Shown: piece by piece, positions 24,639 through 33,596 of the stretch
Layout of the letters: each line of letters opens with the position of its first letter
How positions within the stretch are numbered: the first letter of the stretch is position 1
Assembly (NCBI GenBank): GCA_938045445.1
Contig: CALIMM010000010.1
Location: 1-64,000, forward strand
Length of the DNA: 64,000 nt
Direction of reading: 5' to 3'
Source: an uncultured Candidatus Saccharibacteria bacterium
GTDB lineage: Bacteria > Patescibacteriota > Saccharimonadia > Saccharimonadales > Saccharimonadaceae
Position numbers and translations under genes: made by a program
The notes under the pieces: generated by a model
Databases searched by the model: none
What the model was told of the DNA's origin: nothing
Seen by the model: only the letters and a program-made list of their open reading frames with translations

Positions 24639-26612
24639 GTGACACACATACCATTTCGGCTTCGTTCTGCTTACAAACCGACCGGTGATCAGCCACAGGC
24701 GATCGCCCAGTTACTTGGTGGCCTGGAAGCTGGCCAGCGCGAGCAGACACTACTTGGTGCAACCGGTAGTGGCAAGACCTTTACGATGGCAAATATTATC
24801 GCTCAGCGTGGCGTGCCAACGCTTGTTTTGGCTCATAACAAGACACTCGCAGCGCAGCTCTTTAGTGAGTTTAAACAGTTCTTTCCAGACAATGAAGTAC
24901 ACTACTTTGTCAGTTATTTTGATTATTATCAGCCAGAAGCATATATTGCCAGCAGTGATACGTATATCGAGAAGGATTCGGCCATCAATGAGGAGATCGA
25001 CCGCCTCCGCCATGCAGCGACTGATGCATTACTCACGCGCCGCGATGTGATTATTATCGCCAGTGTCAGCTGTATCTATGGCCTGGGTTCGCCAGCCGAT
25101 TATTATGAGCTATCCGTCACGGTGCGCCAGGGCGAGCGGCGAGTTCAGGACAAGTTTTTGCGCCAGTTGATGGATATCCAATATCATCGCAATGATATCG
25201 ATTTTGCACGTGGTGCCTTTCGTGTCAAGGGCGATGTGGTCGATGTCTTTCCGGCAGGGCAAGAGACGGCCTATCGGGTGGAATTTTTTGGGGATGAAGT
25301 GGATCGAATTACACACATCAACCCGCTCACTGGCGAGATCCTCGACGAGCCAGCGGAGTTTACCATCTTTCCGAGTAGCCACTATGCAACGCCTAAGGAG
25401 AAAATTAAGCAGGCGATTGACCGGATTCGACAGGAGTATGAGAAGCGTGAGCAGTGGTTTGAGACGCACGGCAAACTGCTCGAAGCGCAGCGCCTGAGCC
25501 AGCGCACCAAGTATGACCTAGAGATGCTCGAGCAAACTGGTTTCGTCAAGGGGATCGAGAACTACAGCCGCTATCTCACCAATCGCGAAGCAGGCGAGCA
25601 GCCAGCTACCTTGCTCGATTACTTCCCTGATGATTTCTTGATGTTGATCGACGAGAGTCACGTAACTGTTCCCCAAGTGCGCGCGATGTATAATGGTGAC
25701 CGCGCTCGCAAAGAAGTGCTGGTGGAGCATGGCTTTCGCCTGCCAAGCGCGCTGGACAATCGCCCACTACGCTTTGATGAATTTGATAAACATATTAACC
25801 AAGTGATTTACGTCTCTGCTACCCCTGGTGATTATGAGCTAGAGCGCAGCCCCGCACCCGCTCAGCAGGTGATTCGCCCTACTGGCTTGCTCGACCCAGA
25901 AATCATCGTTCGCCCAACGGAAGGGCAAGTAGACGACCTCATGGCAGAGATTCGCGAGCGTACCAATCAGCAGCAGCGCGTGCTCGTGACAACGCTCACC
26001 AAGCGCATGGCCGAGGATCTCTCTACCTATCTGACCAACCTCGGCATCAAGACAGCCTATATCCACAGCGAGATCGACACGCTCGAGCGCGGCGACATTC
26101 TACGCGATCTGCGCATGGGACTGTATGATGTCCTGGTGGGGATTAACCTCTTGCGCGAGGGGATCGACCTGCCAGAGGTGAGCTTGGTGGCGATTATGGA
26201 TGCCGACAAAGAAGGCTTCCTCCGTAGCGAGCGTAGCCTCATCCAGACAATTGGCCGGGCAGCTCGCCACGTTGAGGGCAGGGTAATTATGTATGGTGAT
26301 AGTATCACCGATAGTATGCGCCGAGCGATTGACGAAACCAAACGCCGACGCGAAATTCAGCAGGCATACAATCGCGAACATGGCATTACACCGCGTGGCA
26401 TTAATAAAGCAATCGACGAAGGTCTGCGCTCCATCATCCCGCAAAAAGAGGATGACGCGCCCAAGCTTGACCTGCGTAAAATCCCCAAGGACGAATACAA
26501 GAGCCTTATCAAAGATCTGACTGGCCAAATGAATCTCGCTAGTGCCAATCTTGAGTTTGAGCGAGCAGCCGAATTGCGAGATCTGATCGCTGAGGTGAAG
26601 AGTAAGTTGTAG
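24639..26612 (+). CDS. uvrB: Excinuclease ABC subunit B
   Basis: 657 residues, GTG start. UvrB is the damage-recognition helicase of nucleotide excision repair. Motifs: Walker A GATGSGKT (about 40-47), beta-hairpin [27 protein letters not shown] (DEAH-like box), helicase motif [11 protein letters not shown], and a C-terminal UVR domain ([14 protein letters not shown]) that binds UvrC. Length is normal. No ribosome binding site; the -10 box is 7 nt upstream, a leaderless GTG start. uvrA and uvrC are not in the window. Confidence 0.97.
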   Translation: MTHIPFRLRSAYKPTGDQPQAIAQLLGGLEAGQREQTLLGATGSGKTFTMANIIAQRGVPTLVLAHNKTLAAQLFSEFKQFFPDNEVHYFVSYFDYYQPEAYIASSDTYIEKDSAINEEIDRLRHAATDALLTRRDVIIIASVSCIYGLGSPADYYELSVTVRQGERRVQDKFLRQLMDIQYHRNDIDFARGAFRVKGDVVDVFPAGQETAYRVEFFGDEVDRITHINPLTGEILDEPAEFTIFPSSHYATPKEKIKQAIDRIRQEYEKREQWFETHGKLLEAQRLSQRTKYDLEMLEQTGFVKGIENYSRYLTNREAGEQPATLLDYFPDDFLMLIDESHVTVPQVRAMYNGDRARKEVLVEHGFRLPSALDNRPLRFDEFDKHINQVIYVSATPGDYELERSPAPAQQVIRPTGLLDPEIIVRPTEGQVDDLMAEIRERTNQQQRVLVTTLTKRMAEDLSTYLTNLGIKTAYIHSEIDTLERGDILRDLRMGLYDVLVGINLLREGIDLPEVSLVAIMDADKEGFLRSERSLIQTIGRAARHVEGRVIMYGDSITDSMRRAIDETKRRREIQQAYNREHGITPRGINKAIDEGLRSIIPQKEDDAPKLDLRKIPKDEYKSLIKDLTGQMNLASANLEFERAAELRDLIAEVKSKL

Positions 26613-26653
26613 TAGTAGCTGAGTAAACCCACGATCGGCACACGCACAGAGTG

Positions 26654-26659
26654 TATAAT
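26654..26659 (+). promoter_or_regulatory. -10 box of the membrane HNH gene
   Basis: TATAAT ends 10 nt before the ATG at 26670. Confidence 0.5.
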
Positions 26660-26669
26660 ATGATGTAGT

Positions 26670-27650
26670 ATGCTTATACGTGATACTCACACCCTGCCAG
26701 AGCATGTGATATATTTTTTGGCAACGATTGATCGTCGATCGAAGTTTATCCAGTGGTCGATTCTTATTGGACTTGCTATCTGCAACGTTGTATTGCTCTG
26801 CCTGCCAGTGATATTCTTTGTCGTTTGTTATTGCATTGTATTTTGGAGGACGCGTGGTTATTACAAAACGGCAGAGTTTCAAAGTGTCAAGCAGAGGCTT
26901 GCCAAGCAAATACAAGAATATGACGACTTCAATGCCTTTTTGCCCGAAACCAAGCAGTTTATTCGTCAGCAGCAGCATCGGCTTTCGCATGCGCATGTGA
27001 AAAATAGCACACTTACGGTGTATAAAAATGCGCAGCTTGACCCATACCGCTATATTGTCAAATATTTTTTTGCGCAGCGCACAATAAACGAGGAGATAGT
27101 GCAGATACTCGAGCAAATCCTCCAAAAATACGACACAATTAAAAAGACTGAGGAAATACTGCGGAGCGAATACAACGAGATTATGGACTTCATTGATGCC
27201 AAAATGTACGCTGGAGCCTATATTTTCAAGAAAATGACAATGAAGCAGCTTGGGTCGAATACATTACCTAAGTTTGAAAAGAATTATTTTCTCGTATACT
27301 CATTTAAATATAGTTCGCCCGCCAAGCGTAATAACTACTCGTTCGATATTACACTCACAGAGAAAAAGCTCCAGAAATTGGCAGAATATCTCAGCCAACA
27401 GATAACATATCGCAAATCTGCGCAGTTTCAGCGTCAGCTCATGACACCAAAGCTTAGGCGGTTTATCTTGCGCAGAGACAATTACGAATGCCAGAAGTGT
27501 CATATCTCACGCCAAGATGAGAAGCACCTCTTGCTCGAAGTTGACCATATTGTGCCAGTGTCGAAAGGTGGTATTACGACCGAGCACAATTTGCAAGCGC
27601 TCTGCTGGCGCTGCAATCGAGCTAAGAGCGATAAGTTGGAAGTAGCTTAG
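26670..27650 (+). CDS. Membrane-anchored HNH endonuclease
   Basis: 326 residues. One or two membrane helices lie at about 28-58. A middle region of about 200 residues (helical, not recognised) is followed by an HNH nuclease domain at about 265-325: LRRFILRRDNYECQKC, VDHIVPVSKGG, then CWRCNRAKSDKL. Two CxxC pairs form the usual zinc knuckle, and DH plus N/H provide the metal site. Most HNH proteins of this type cut DNA. The membrane location suggests action on incoming or envelope-associated DNA, but topology is not proven. The gene is A/T-rich compared with uvrB and gatA, a hint of transfer. Confidence 0.82.
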   Translation: MLIRDTHTLPEHVIYFLATIDRRSKFIQWSILIGLAICNVVLLCLPVIFFVVCYCIVFWRTRGYYKTAEFQSVKQRLAKQIQEYDDFNAFLPETKQFIRQQQHRLSHAHVKNSTLTVYKNAQLDPYRYIVKYFFAQRTINEEIVQILEQILQKYDTIKKTEEILRSEYNEIMDFIDAKMYAGAYIFKKMTMKQLGSNTLPKFEKNYFLVYSFKYSSPAKRNNYSFDITLTEKKLQKLAEYLSQQITYRKSAQFQRQLMTPKLRRFILRRDNYECQKCHISRQDEKHLLLEVDHIVPVSKGGITTEHNLQALCWRCNRAKSDKLEVA

Positions 27651-27741
27651 CATTAGCATTGTACCCTGTACTACCTATACTTCTTACTGACGCATTACTC
27701 GTTGCTCACTGATATATAGCGATTCCACGCACCGAATGTGG

Positions 27742-27747
27742 TACAAT
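27742..27747 (+). promoter_or_regulatory. -10 box of gat operon
   Basis: TACAAT ends 9 nt before the gatC ATG at 27757; no ribosome binding site. Confidence 0.5.
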
Positions 27748-27756
27748 ATATTCATA

Positions 27757-28050
27757 ATGAGTAATATTACCACTGAAGATGTGCAGCACCTTGCACAATT
27801 AAGTTCGATTAGTCTTGGCAGTTCAGCCGACGTTGCCGCGCTGCGCCAAAACCTCGAGGATATTCTGCACTACATCGAGCAGTTATCCACCCTCGACACA
27901 ACTGGTGTCGAGCCGACCTACCAAGTAACTGGCCTGACTAATGTGTGGCGGCCCGACGCAATAGATGTCAGCGACGTATCGCGCGAGCAGCTATTGGGGC
28001 TAGCCGCCGAGCAGGCGGATAAGTGTGTAAAAGTACCGAAGGTGTTGTGA
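27757..28050 (+). CDS. gatC: Asp/Glu-tRNA amidotransferase subunit C
   Basis: 97 residues from the ATG 9 nt after TACAAT. It is the small stabilising subunit of GatCAB, which converts Glu-tRNA(Gln) or Asp-tRNA(Asn) to the amide form. The pattern DVQHLAQLSSISL, LRQNLEDILHYIEQL, TYQVTGLTNVWRPD is typical. gatA starts 1 bp after its stop, so the genes are translated from one message. Confidence 0.93.
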   Translation: MSNITTEDVQHLAQLSSISLGSSADVAALRQNLEDILHYIEQLSTLDTTGVEPTYQVTGLTNVWRPDAIDVSDVSREQLLGLAAEQADKCVKVPKVL

Positions 28051-28051
28051 T

Positions 28052-29461
28052 ATGAATATTACAGAGAGAGTTGCTCAGATCAAACAAGGCCAGACATCGG
28101 CTACTGCTCAGGTGCAAGCGGCTTTGCAGCGGGCGCGTGACGCTAAGGAATACCACGCCCTGCTGAGTCTGACAGAAGAGCGGGCACTGCAGCGGGCACA
28201 AGAAATTGATGAGGCACTGGCGCGAGGTGAGGACGTTGGGGTACTCGCCGGCGTGCCGTTCGTCGTTAAGGATAATTATCTTGCGTATGGTGCGCCAAGT
28301 ACGGCGGCCAGCAAGATGCTTGAGAACTTTGATACGCCTCTTCAGGCAACAGTGGTAGATAAGCTTGAAGCAGCTGGGGCGATCTGCATTGGCAAGAGTA
28401 ACCTCGATGCCTTTGCGCATGGTGGGAGCACAGAGAACTCATACTTTGGTGCTACACACAACGCTGTCGACAAAACAAAAGTCGCTGGCGGCAGTAGTGG
28501 TGGCTCGGCTGTGGTGACGGCGCTCGACATTGTGCCATTTGCCTTAGGAACAGATACGGGAGGCTCGATTCGCCAACCCGCCAGTTTCAATGGTGTGTAT
28601 GGTATCAAGCCAACCTATGGCACAGCGAGCCGCTATGGTGTCGTGGCAATGGCCTCGAGCACTGATACGATGGGCTGCTTTGCGCGCAGTGCTGAGGATG
28701 TTGCTGTGGTAATGAGCGTCATGGCTGGCCAAGATCCGAGGGATATGACGACGCTGCCCGACTTCTTCGCGCCTACGGCAGAGACGCCGCAACAGCTGAA
28801 AATCGGTATCATCAACGAAGCAATGGGTGATGGTGTTGATGCGGAGGTGCGTCAGGCGGTCAGCCAGTATGCCGATATCCTGCGATCGCATGGCCATACC
28901 GTCGAGACAGTAAGCATGCCGATGCTTCAGCATGCCCTTGCTATCTACTACATTGTTGTGCCAGCTGAGATCTCAAGCAACCTAGCGCGCTACGATGGTG
29001 TGCGCTATGGCCACCGCGCCGAGGGAGTTAAGACACTGGCCGAGCTTTATGGTCGGAGCCGCGACGAAGGCTTTATGCCGGAGAACAAGCGGCGCATTAT
29101 GATTGGGAGCTACGTGCTGAGTAGTGGGTACTTCGATGCGTACTATCTCAAGGCGCAAAAAGCGCGGACACTACTCATCAACGAATTTAACGCCCTGTTT
29201 GAGCAATACGACATGCTTCTTTTGCCGACAGCACCTACTCCTGCCTTTGGTCTTGGCGAAAACAGCGACGACCCGCTTAAGATGTATCTCGCGGATATCA
29301 TGACAGTGCCAGCCAGTCTGGCAGGCTTACCTGCACTGAATGTGCCGGCTGGAGTGAGTCAGGCGGGCTTGCCAATCGGTGCGCAGTTGATCGGCCCCAT
29401 GCAGAGTGATGCGACGATGCTTGCCCTGGCAGCTCAAGCCGCTGCAGAAAGGAGCGCCTAA
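28052..29461 (+). CDS. gatA: Asp/Glu-tRNA amidotransferase subunit A
   Basis: 469 residues, amidase-signature protein that releases ammonia from glutamine for GatB. The catalytic Ser-Ser-Lys set is visible: VPFVVKDNY (Lys), GGSSGGSAVV (first Ser) and GTDTGGSIRQPASF (nucleophile Ser). Length is normal. The stop overlaps the next start (TAATG), joining it to a small membrane/HEPN-like gene that sits between gatA and gatB. Confidence 0.97.
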   Translation: MNITERVAQIKQGQTSATAQVQAALQRARDAKEYHALLSLTEERALQRAQEIDEALARGEDVGVLAGVPFVVKDNYLAYGAPSTAASKMLENFDTPLQATVVDKLEAAGAICIGKSNLDAFAHGGSTENSYFGATHNAVDKTKVAGGSSGGSAVVTALDIVPFALGTDTGGSIRQPASFNGVYGIKPTYGTASRYGVVAMASSTDTMGCFARSAEDVAVVMSVMAGQDPRDMTTLPDFFAPTAETPQQLKIGIINEAMGDGVDAEVRQAVSQYADILRSHGHTVETVSMPMLQHALAIYYIVVPAEISSNLARYDGVRYGHRAEGVKTLAELYGRSRDEGFMPENKRRIMIGSYVLSSGYFDAYYLKAQKARTLLINEFNALFEQYDMLLLPTAPTPAFGLGENSDDPLKMYLADIMTVPASLAGLPALNVPAGVSQAGLPIGAQLIGPMQSDATMLALAAQAAAERSA

Positions 29462-29880
29462 TGTCTGGTGGTGTGACGATTCTTTTGGTGGGTATTATCA
29501 TCATTGCTGCAATCTTGGCTGCTGTTGTTGCGCTGACGCGTCAGGGTGGCAAAGTACTCAATACCGAGAAATACCAAGCGCGCTGGCTTGCCATTGAGAA
29601 TAGTCTTGATAAATCCAACATTGGTACGTATCAGTTGGCTATCTTCGAGGCAGATAAGTTACTCGATCTTGCCCTGCGCGAGCGTGGCTTTGCTGGTGAT
29701 ACAATGGGTGAGCGCATGAAGTCAGCCCGCGAACAATGGAGTAATAGCAACCACGTATGGGGTGCTCACAAGGTGCGCAACAAGCTAGCACACGAGGCTA
29801 ATGTGCGGCTCTCGCGCGAGATTGCCTTGCGGGCATTAGCCGCGTATAAACAGGGGTTAAAGGATTTGGGAGCGATATAA
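29461..29880 (+). CDS. Membrane-anchored HEPN-like protein inside the gat operon
   Basis: 139 residues. One N-terminal transmembrane helix (5-26) is followed by a helical cytoplasmic domain. R106-N-K-L-A-H111 matches the Rx4-6H motif of HEPN domains (with the common Asn after Arg), which form the active site of many HEPN ribonucleases. Preceding helices (YQLAIFEADKLLDLAL, then MKSAREQWSN) fit a four-helix HEPN bundle. It overlaps the gatA stop by 1 bp and ends 2 bp before gatB. Function unknown; RNase activity near tRNA amidation is only a hypothesis, and the motif may be structural. Confidence 0.72.
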   Translation: MSGGVTILLVGIIIIAAILAAVVALTRQGGKVLNTEKYQARWLAIENSLDKSNIGTYQLAIFEADKLLDLALRERGFAGDTMGERMKSAREQWSNSNHVWGAHKVRNKLAHEANVRLSREIALRALAAYKQGLKDLGAI

Positions 29881-29882
29881 TT

Positions 29883-31394
29883 ATGGCAGTTTCTCACGAT
29901 GTTTTGCAAAAATATGAGGTGACGATCGGCATCGAATGCCACGTACAGCTGGCAACCGACACGAAACTTTTTAGTCCAGCCGATAATGACGCCCGCGATG
30001 CCGAGCCTAACAGCAAAGTTCACCCAATCGATTTCGGCCTACCTGGCATGCTGCCAGTGCTAAATCGCCACGCGGTTGATCTTGCGATTCGGGCTGGCAA
30101 GGCACTCAATGCACCCATCGCTCGTGTTTCGCGCTTCGATCGTAAGCATTATTTTTATCCAGATCTACCGAAAGGCTACCAGACGAGCCAGATGTATCAG
30201 CCAATCATCTTGGCGGGCTATGTGGATGTGCCGCTCGATGATGGCAGTACCACGCGTGTTCGAATCGACCATGCTCATATGGAGGAAGATGCTGGTAAGC
30301 TAACACACCACGATGGCTACTCACTAGTTGACCTCAACCGGGCGGGTACACCACTGATCGAGATTGTCTCACAGCCCGATATTCACTCGGCAGCCGAGGC
30401 TCGTGCCTACGCAGCAGAGCTTCACAAGCTCATGACCTATGCTGGCGTCACACACGGCGATCTCTACCATGGTAATATGCGCTTTGACGTTAATATCTCA
30501 ATCGCGCCAAAGGGTTCAGATCAGCTTGGGACGCGTGCCGAAGTGAAGAATCTCAATAGCTTCCGTAGTGTAGAAAAGGCAGTGGAGTATGAATTTGCCC
30601 GTCAGGCAGCTTTGCTCGAGCGCGGTGAGCGTGTTGTGCAAGAAACCCGTGGCTGGAGTGACGATAAAGGCATCACGACGAGCCAGCGCAGCAAAGAAGA
30701 TGCACAGGATTATCGCTACATGCCCGACCCAGACATCCCGCCGATCGTTTTGACAGACGAAGAGATTGCCCGTGTTCAGCAGGATGTGCCGACAATGCCG
30801 GGCGAGTACCGTGCGCAGTGGCAGAGCCTTGCGCTGGATAGCTCGGTGGTTAATACGGTGCTGAGCCATCAGCCACTAGCTATTTTGCTCAGTGATATTT
30901 ACCCGCTCGAGCATAATGCTACGTCGATTTTGCAATGGCTTGGCGTCGATGAGCTGGTGTATCAGCGGCTTGTCAAGCGGATTTTTAACTGGTTTGCCTC
31001 CACGCCAGAGGAGTTGATGGATATGAGCAAGGTTGAGTCTGGCTTCGTTGGGCCACGGCGGCTCTTACTGCTCTCGCAATTGGTGGAGGATAACAAAGTC
31101 AGCTCGACTGGTGCGAAGGAGCTCTTTCTCGACCTTTTTGACGAGCAATATACTGGCAAGATGCCTGAGGCGATTGCTGAGGCAAAGAACTTGCTCCAGG
31201 TGTCGGACGAAGGGGCAATTGGCGCGATCGTCGATGAGGTGATGAATGACCCAGCCAGTGCAGCGTCCATTGCTGATATCAAGGCCGGCAAGGATAAGGC
31301 AATTGGCTACCTCGTCGGGCAAGTCATGAAGCGATCCCGCGGCAAAGCCAATCCAGCTCTGGCGCAGAAACTGATTCGTGAGAGGCTGAAGTAA
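29883..31394 (+). CDS. gatB: Asp/Glu-tRNA amidotransferase subunit B
   Basis: 503 residues. It phosphorylates and amidates the mischarged tRNA using ammonia from GatA. Conserved blocks: EVTIGIECHVQLATDTKLFS, KHYFYPDLPKGYQ, LNRAGTPLIEIVS, EVKNLNSFRSVEKA and the C-terminal YqeY-like helical domain. Length is normal (about 475-500). It is last in the gatC-gatA-(HEPN-like)-gatB operon. Confidence 0.97.
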   Translation: MAVSHDVLQKYEVTIGIECHVQLATDTKLFSPADNDARDAEPNSKVHPIDFGLPGMLPVLNRHAVDLAIRAGKALNAPIARVSRFDRKHYFYPDLPKGYQTSQMYQPIILAGYVDVPLDDGSTTRVRIDHAHMEEDAGKLTHHDGYSLVDLNRAGTPLIEIVSQPDIHSAAEARAYAAELHKLMTYAGVTHGDLYHGNMRFDVNISIAPKGSDQLGTRAEVKNLNSFRSVEKAVEYEFARQAALLERGERVVQETRGWSDDKGITTSQRSKEDAQDYRYMPDPDIPPIVLTDEEIARVQQDVPTMPGEYRAQWQSLALDSSVVNTVLSHQPLAILLSDIYPLEHNATSILQWLGVDELVYQRLVKRIFNWFASTPEELMDMSKVESGFVGPRRLLLLSQLVEDNKVSSTGAKELFLDLFDEQYTGKMPEAIAEAKNLLQVSDEGAIGAIVDEVMNDPASAASIADIKAGKDKAIGYLVGQVMKRSRGKANPALAQKLIRERLK

Positions 31395-31514
31395 TGAATC
31401 CGTGGCGTCGCATTGGCGACCAGGCTGATTTTATGGCAAGTCTGGTAAAATGACAGATACAGAGGGCCTATTCTTGGCACATGAGCAACTAAAGGATATA
31501 CAAGGAGAATCATA

Positions 31515-32420
31515 ATGAAACGACCAACAAAAGCAATTATCGCCGCCGCGGGTTTTGGTACGCGGTTCTTACCTCAGACCAAGGCTATGCCCAAGGAGAT
31601 GATGCCGCTAATTGATAAGCCAATCATCCAGTATGTGGTGGAGGAGCTCGTCCAGGCGGGGATTCGCGATATCATCATTGTAGGGAGTGCCAATAAGCGT
31701 GCGATCGAAGACCACTTTGATGTGCCAAATGAGGATCTACTAGCTAACCTTCGGGCTGGTGGGCCAAAGAAGCAGCCATTGATCGATACTGTCAAGCAGC
31801 TCTCGGAGATGGCAAACTTTATCTACATCCGCCAAAAGGGTCCATACGGCAACGCGACGCCGCTGGCCTGTGCAGCACACCTCATTAACCGTGATGAGCC
31901 CGTCATCTATACCTTTGCCGATGACTTCATTGCTGCTAGCCCAAGTCGCTTCCAGCAGATGATTGCTGCGTCGCAAGAGCTCGATGGTGCGGTACTATCG
32001 TGCAAAAAGATCGTCGATGATGCTGAGTTTGATCGCTACGGCGTTGTGGCTGGCCAGCAGCTGTCAGACGGCGTTATTAAGATGAGCAATATCGTTGAAA
32101 AGCCAGGCAAGGCCAATGCACCATCTGACCTCGCCAGTGTCAGTAGCTATATTTTGCCTGGCGAATTCTTTAGCTATCTCGAGCATGCGAAGGAGCATTT
32201 TGATGGGCATGGCGAGTTTACCGTCCAGCCTATTATGCAGCGAATGATTGATGACAACCACGCGTTCTTTGGTGTGGAGATTACCAACGGTACATATTAT
32301 GACACTGGTGATAAGCTAGAGTATCTCAAGACCGTCGTGGATTTTGGCCTCAAGGACCCCGTGCTTGGCCCAGAGTTTGCAAAATACCTGCGGACTCACT
32401 ATACTGATACTCAGGCATAG
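31515..32420 (+). CDS. galU: UTP-glucose-1-phosphate uridylyltransferase
   Basis: 301 residues. It makes UDP-glucose from UTP and glucose-1-phosphate for cell-surface glycan synthesis. The nucleotide-binding start AAGFGTRFLPQTKAMPKEMMPL, sugar-site EDHFD, and FADDF are characteristic; the C-terminal NGTYYDTGDKLEYLKTVVDFGL block is standard. AAGGAG precedes ATG. Two small membrane-associated genes follow closely. Confidence 0.95.
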   Translation: MKRPTKAIIAAAGFGTRFLPQTKAMPKEMMPLIDKPIIQYVVEELVQAGIRDIIIVGSANKRAIEDHFDVPNEDLLANLRAGGPKKQPLIDTVKQLSEMANFIYIRQKGPYGNATPLACAAHLINRDEPVIYTFADDFIAASPSRFQQMIAASQELDGAVLSCKKIVDDAEFDRYGVVAGQQLSDGVIKMSNIVEKPGKANAPSDLASVSSYILPGEFFSYLEHAKEHFDGHGEFTVQPIMQRMIDDNHAFFGVEITNGTYYDTGDKLEYLKTVVDFGLKDPVLGPEFAKYLRTHYTDTQA

Positions 32421-32452
32421 GATATATGCTACTAACATAAAGGAGATACCGC

Positions 32453-32707
32453 ATGGAGTGGGCCCAGATATTAGTTATCATGTTATCGGTATTGCTAGCG
32501 CTGCTGCTGGTGCTTGCGATCGTCTTGACGGTTATATTGATTCGCATTACGCAGCGGATTAGTGCTGTGGTAGAATCGGCTGAACGCGTGGCAACCAACC
32601 TCGAGGCGACGACTGATAATATCACCCGATTTACCTCGCCGTTTTGGCTGGCCAAGACCGCTGTGTCTTCAATCAAAAAATTGTTTATTACCAAACGTAA
32701 TCGATAA
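32453..32707 (+). CDS. Small membrane protein
   Basis: 84 residues, one long N-terminal hydrophobic helix (about 5-31) and an amphipathic helix (ISAVVESAERVATNLEATTDN), loosely like DUF948-type proteins. It has an AAAGGAG ribosome binding site and is followed after 14 bp by a YtxH gene. Both may act together at the membrane; function unknown. Confidence 0.75.
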   Translation: MEWAQILVIMLSVLLALLLVLAIVLTVILIRITQRISAVVESAERVATNLEATTDNITRFTSPFWLAKTAVSSIKKLFITKRNR

Positions 32708-32721
32708 AGGAGAATATAAGA

Positions 32722-33000
32722 ATGTCGAAAGGTAAATTTGTGCTTGGTGCAGCAATTGGTGCTGCCGCTGGTGTGGTGGCTGGGCTCTTGACAGCACCAA
32801 AGTCGGGTAAAGAAACGCGAGCCGACCTCAAGAAAAAAGCGCGTGAGCTCAAGCAAGATGCTGCTACAAAGGGCGACGAGTTGCGCGCCAAGGGTGAGAA
32901 GGTATACCACGAAGCACGTGATGCTGCTCGCGACCTGCATAGCCGCGGTGACCGTGCCCTGCGCAGTGCTCGCGACGAGTTTGTGAAGGGCAAAAAGTAG
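32722..33000 (+). CDS. YtxH domain protein
   Basis: 92 residues. The Gly/Ala-rich membrane segment FVLGAAIGAAAGVVAGLLTAPKSGKETR is the YtxH/GvpP signature, followed by a long charged helix. In Bacillus, YtxH belongs to a general stress operon; the role is unknown. AAAGGAG lies before ATG. It is adjacent to a small membrane protein and a DUF5665 gene, a set typical of CPR genomes. Confidence 0.88.
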   Translation: MSKGKFVLGAAIGAAAGVVAGLLTAPKSGKETRADLKKKARELKQDAATKGDELRAKGEKVYHEARDAARDLHSRGDRALRSARDEFVKGKK

Positions 33001-33017
33001 TCTGTAGGCTACAAATG

Positions 33018-33060
33018 GGTACGGCGAGTTCCTCCTGAGGGTAGCACGCTCGCCGTATCC
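33018..33060 (+). repeat. Imperfect hairpin between YtxH and DUF5665 genes
   Basis: A stem of about 12 bp, GGTACGGCGAG with CTCGCCGTATCC (one wobble pair), and a 20 nt loop containing TCCTCCTGAGG. No T-run follows, so it is not a typical terminator. The loop could pair with a Shine-Dalgarno sequence. Confidence 0.55.
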
Positions 33061-33071
33061 TCACAATTATT

Positions 33072-33422
33072 ATGACAAAGCAATCATCTCAATCACAGCG
33101 CTCATCAGATGTGCTGGCTACACCTAAGGAGCATGGTCATTCTGGGCCAGTTGCTAAGCTTGCACAGCAGGTCAAACAAACCAACGAGACCGACGCGCGC
33201 AAGGCTATCCTCGAGGATTTATTTTACGATTTTCATCGAAGCCGCGCAGAGGTCTACAAAATGAACTTCATCCGCGGGATATTTTTTGGCCTCGGAAGCG
33301 TGCTTGGCGGGACGATTCTTGTGGCACTATTTGTTTGGCTGCTCAATGCTATTGGTCTCTTGGTGCCAGGCTTGGCAGACTTCATTGACAGTGTTATTAA
33401 GGTGATGAACGCGCGGCACTGA
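33072..33422 (+). CDS. DUF5665 domain membrane protein
   Basis: 116 residues. A polar N-terminal third is followed by the DUF5665 core: a short helix with DFHRSRAEVYKMNFIRGIFFGLGSVLGG and a membrane segment (about 74-98). The family is common in CPR bacteria and its role is unknown. It follows the hairpin at 33018 and lacks a clear ribosome binding site, so its translation start mode is uncertain. Confidence 0.8.
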   Translation: MTKQSSQSQRSSDVLATPKEHGHSGPVAKLAQQVKQTNETDARKAILEDLFYDFHRSRAEVYKMNFIRGIFFGLGSVLGGTILVALFVWLLNAIGLLVPGLADFIDSVIKVMNARH

Positions 33423-33582
33423 TATGCTATACGGGGGCAAGGCCTCCATTTATTCTGCAGTAGATCATTGCACGCTACTTAAATGGAGTGATGAACGACT
33501 GGCGCACGCAACGCGAGAGTAGTTGAGTTTATTTTTGCTCATCACAGCGATGGAGTGTTGGCCTTATCACTCGTTCATTTGC

Positions 33583-33588
33583 TATACT
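33583..33588 (+). promoter_or_regulatory. -10 box of dnaE, overlapping leader problem
   Basis: TATACT ends 8 nt before the ATG at 33597. AAGGAGG (33589-33595) fills that gap, so if this is the -10 box the Shine-Dalgarno would be at or upstream of the transcription start. Confidence 0.45.
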
Positions 33589-33596
33589 AAGGAGGT

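Noticed and set aside
26100..27125. 341-codon open frame on the minus strand across uvrB and the HNH gene
   Set aside because: It is antisense to two genes with clear domains, has no start context and encodes no recognisable protein.
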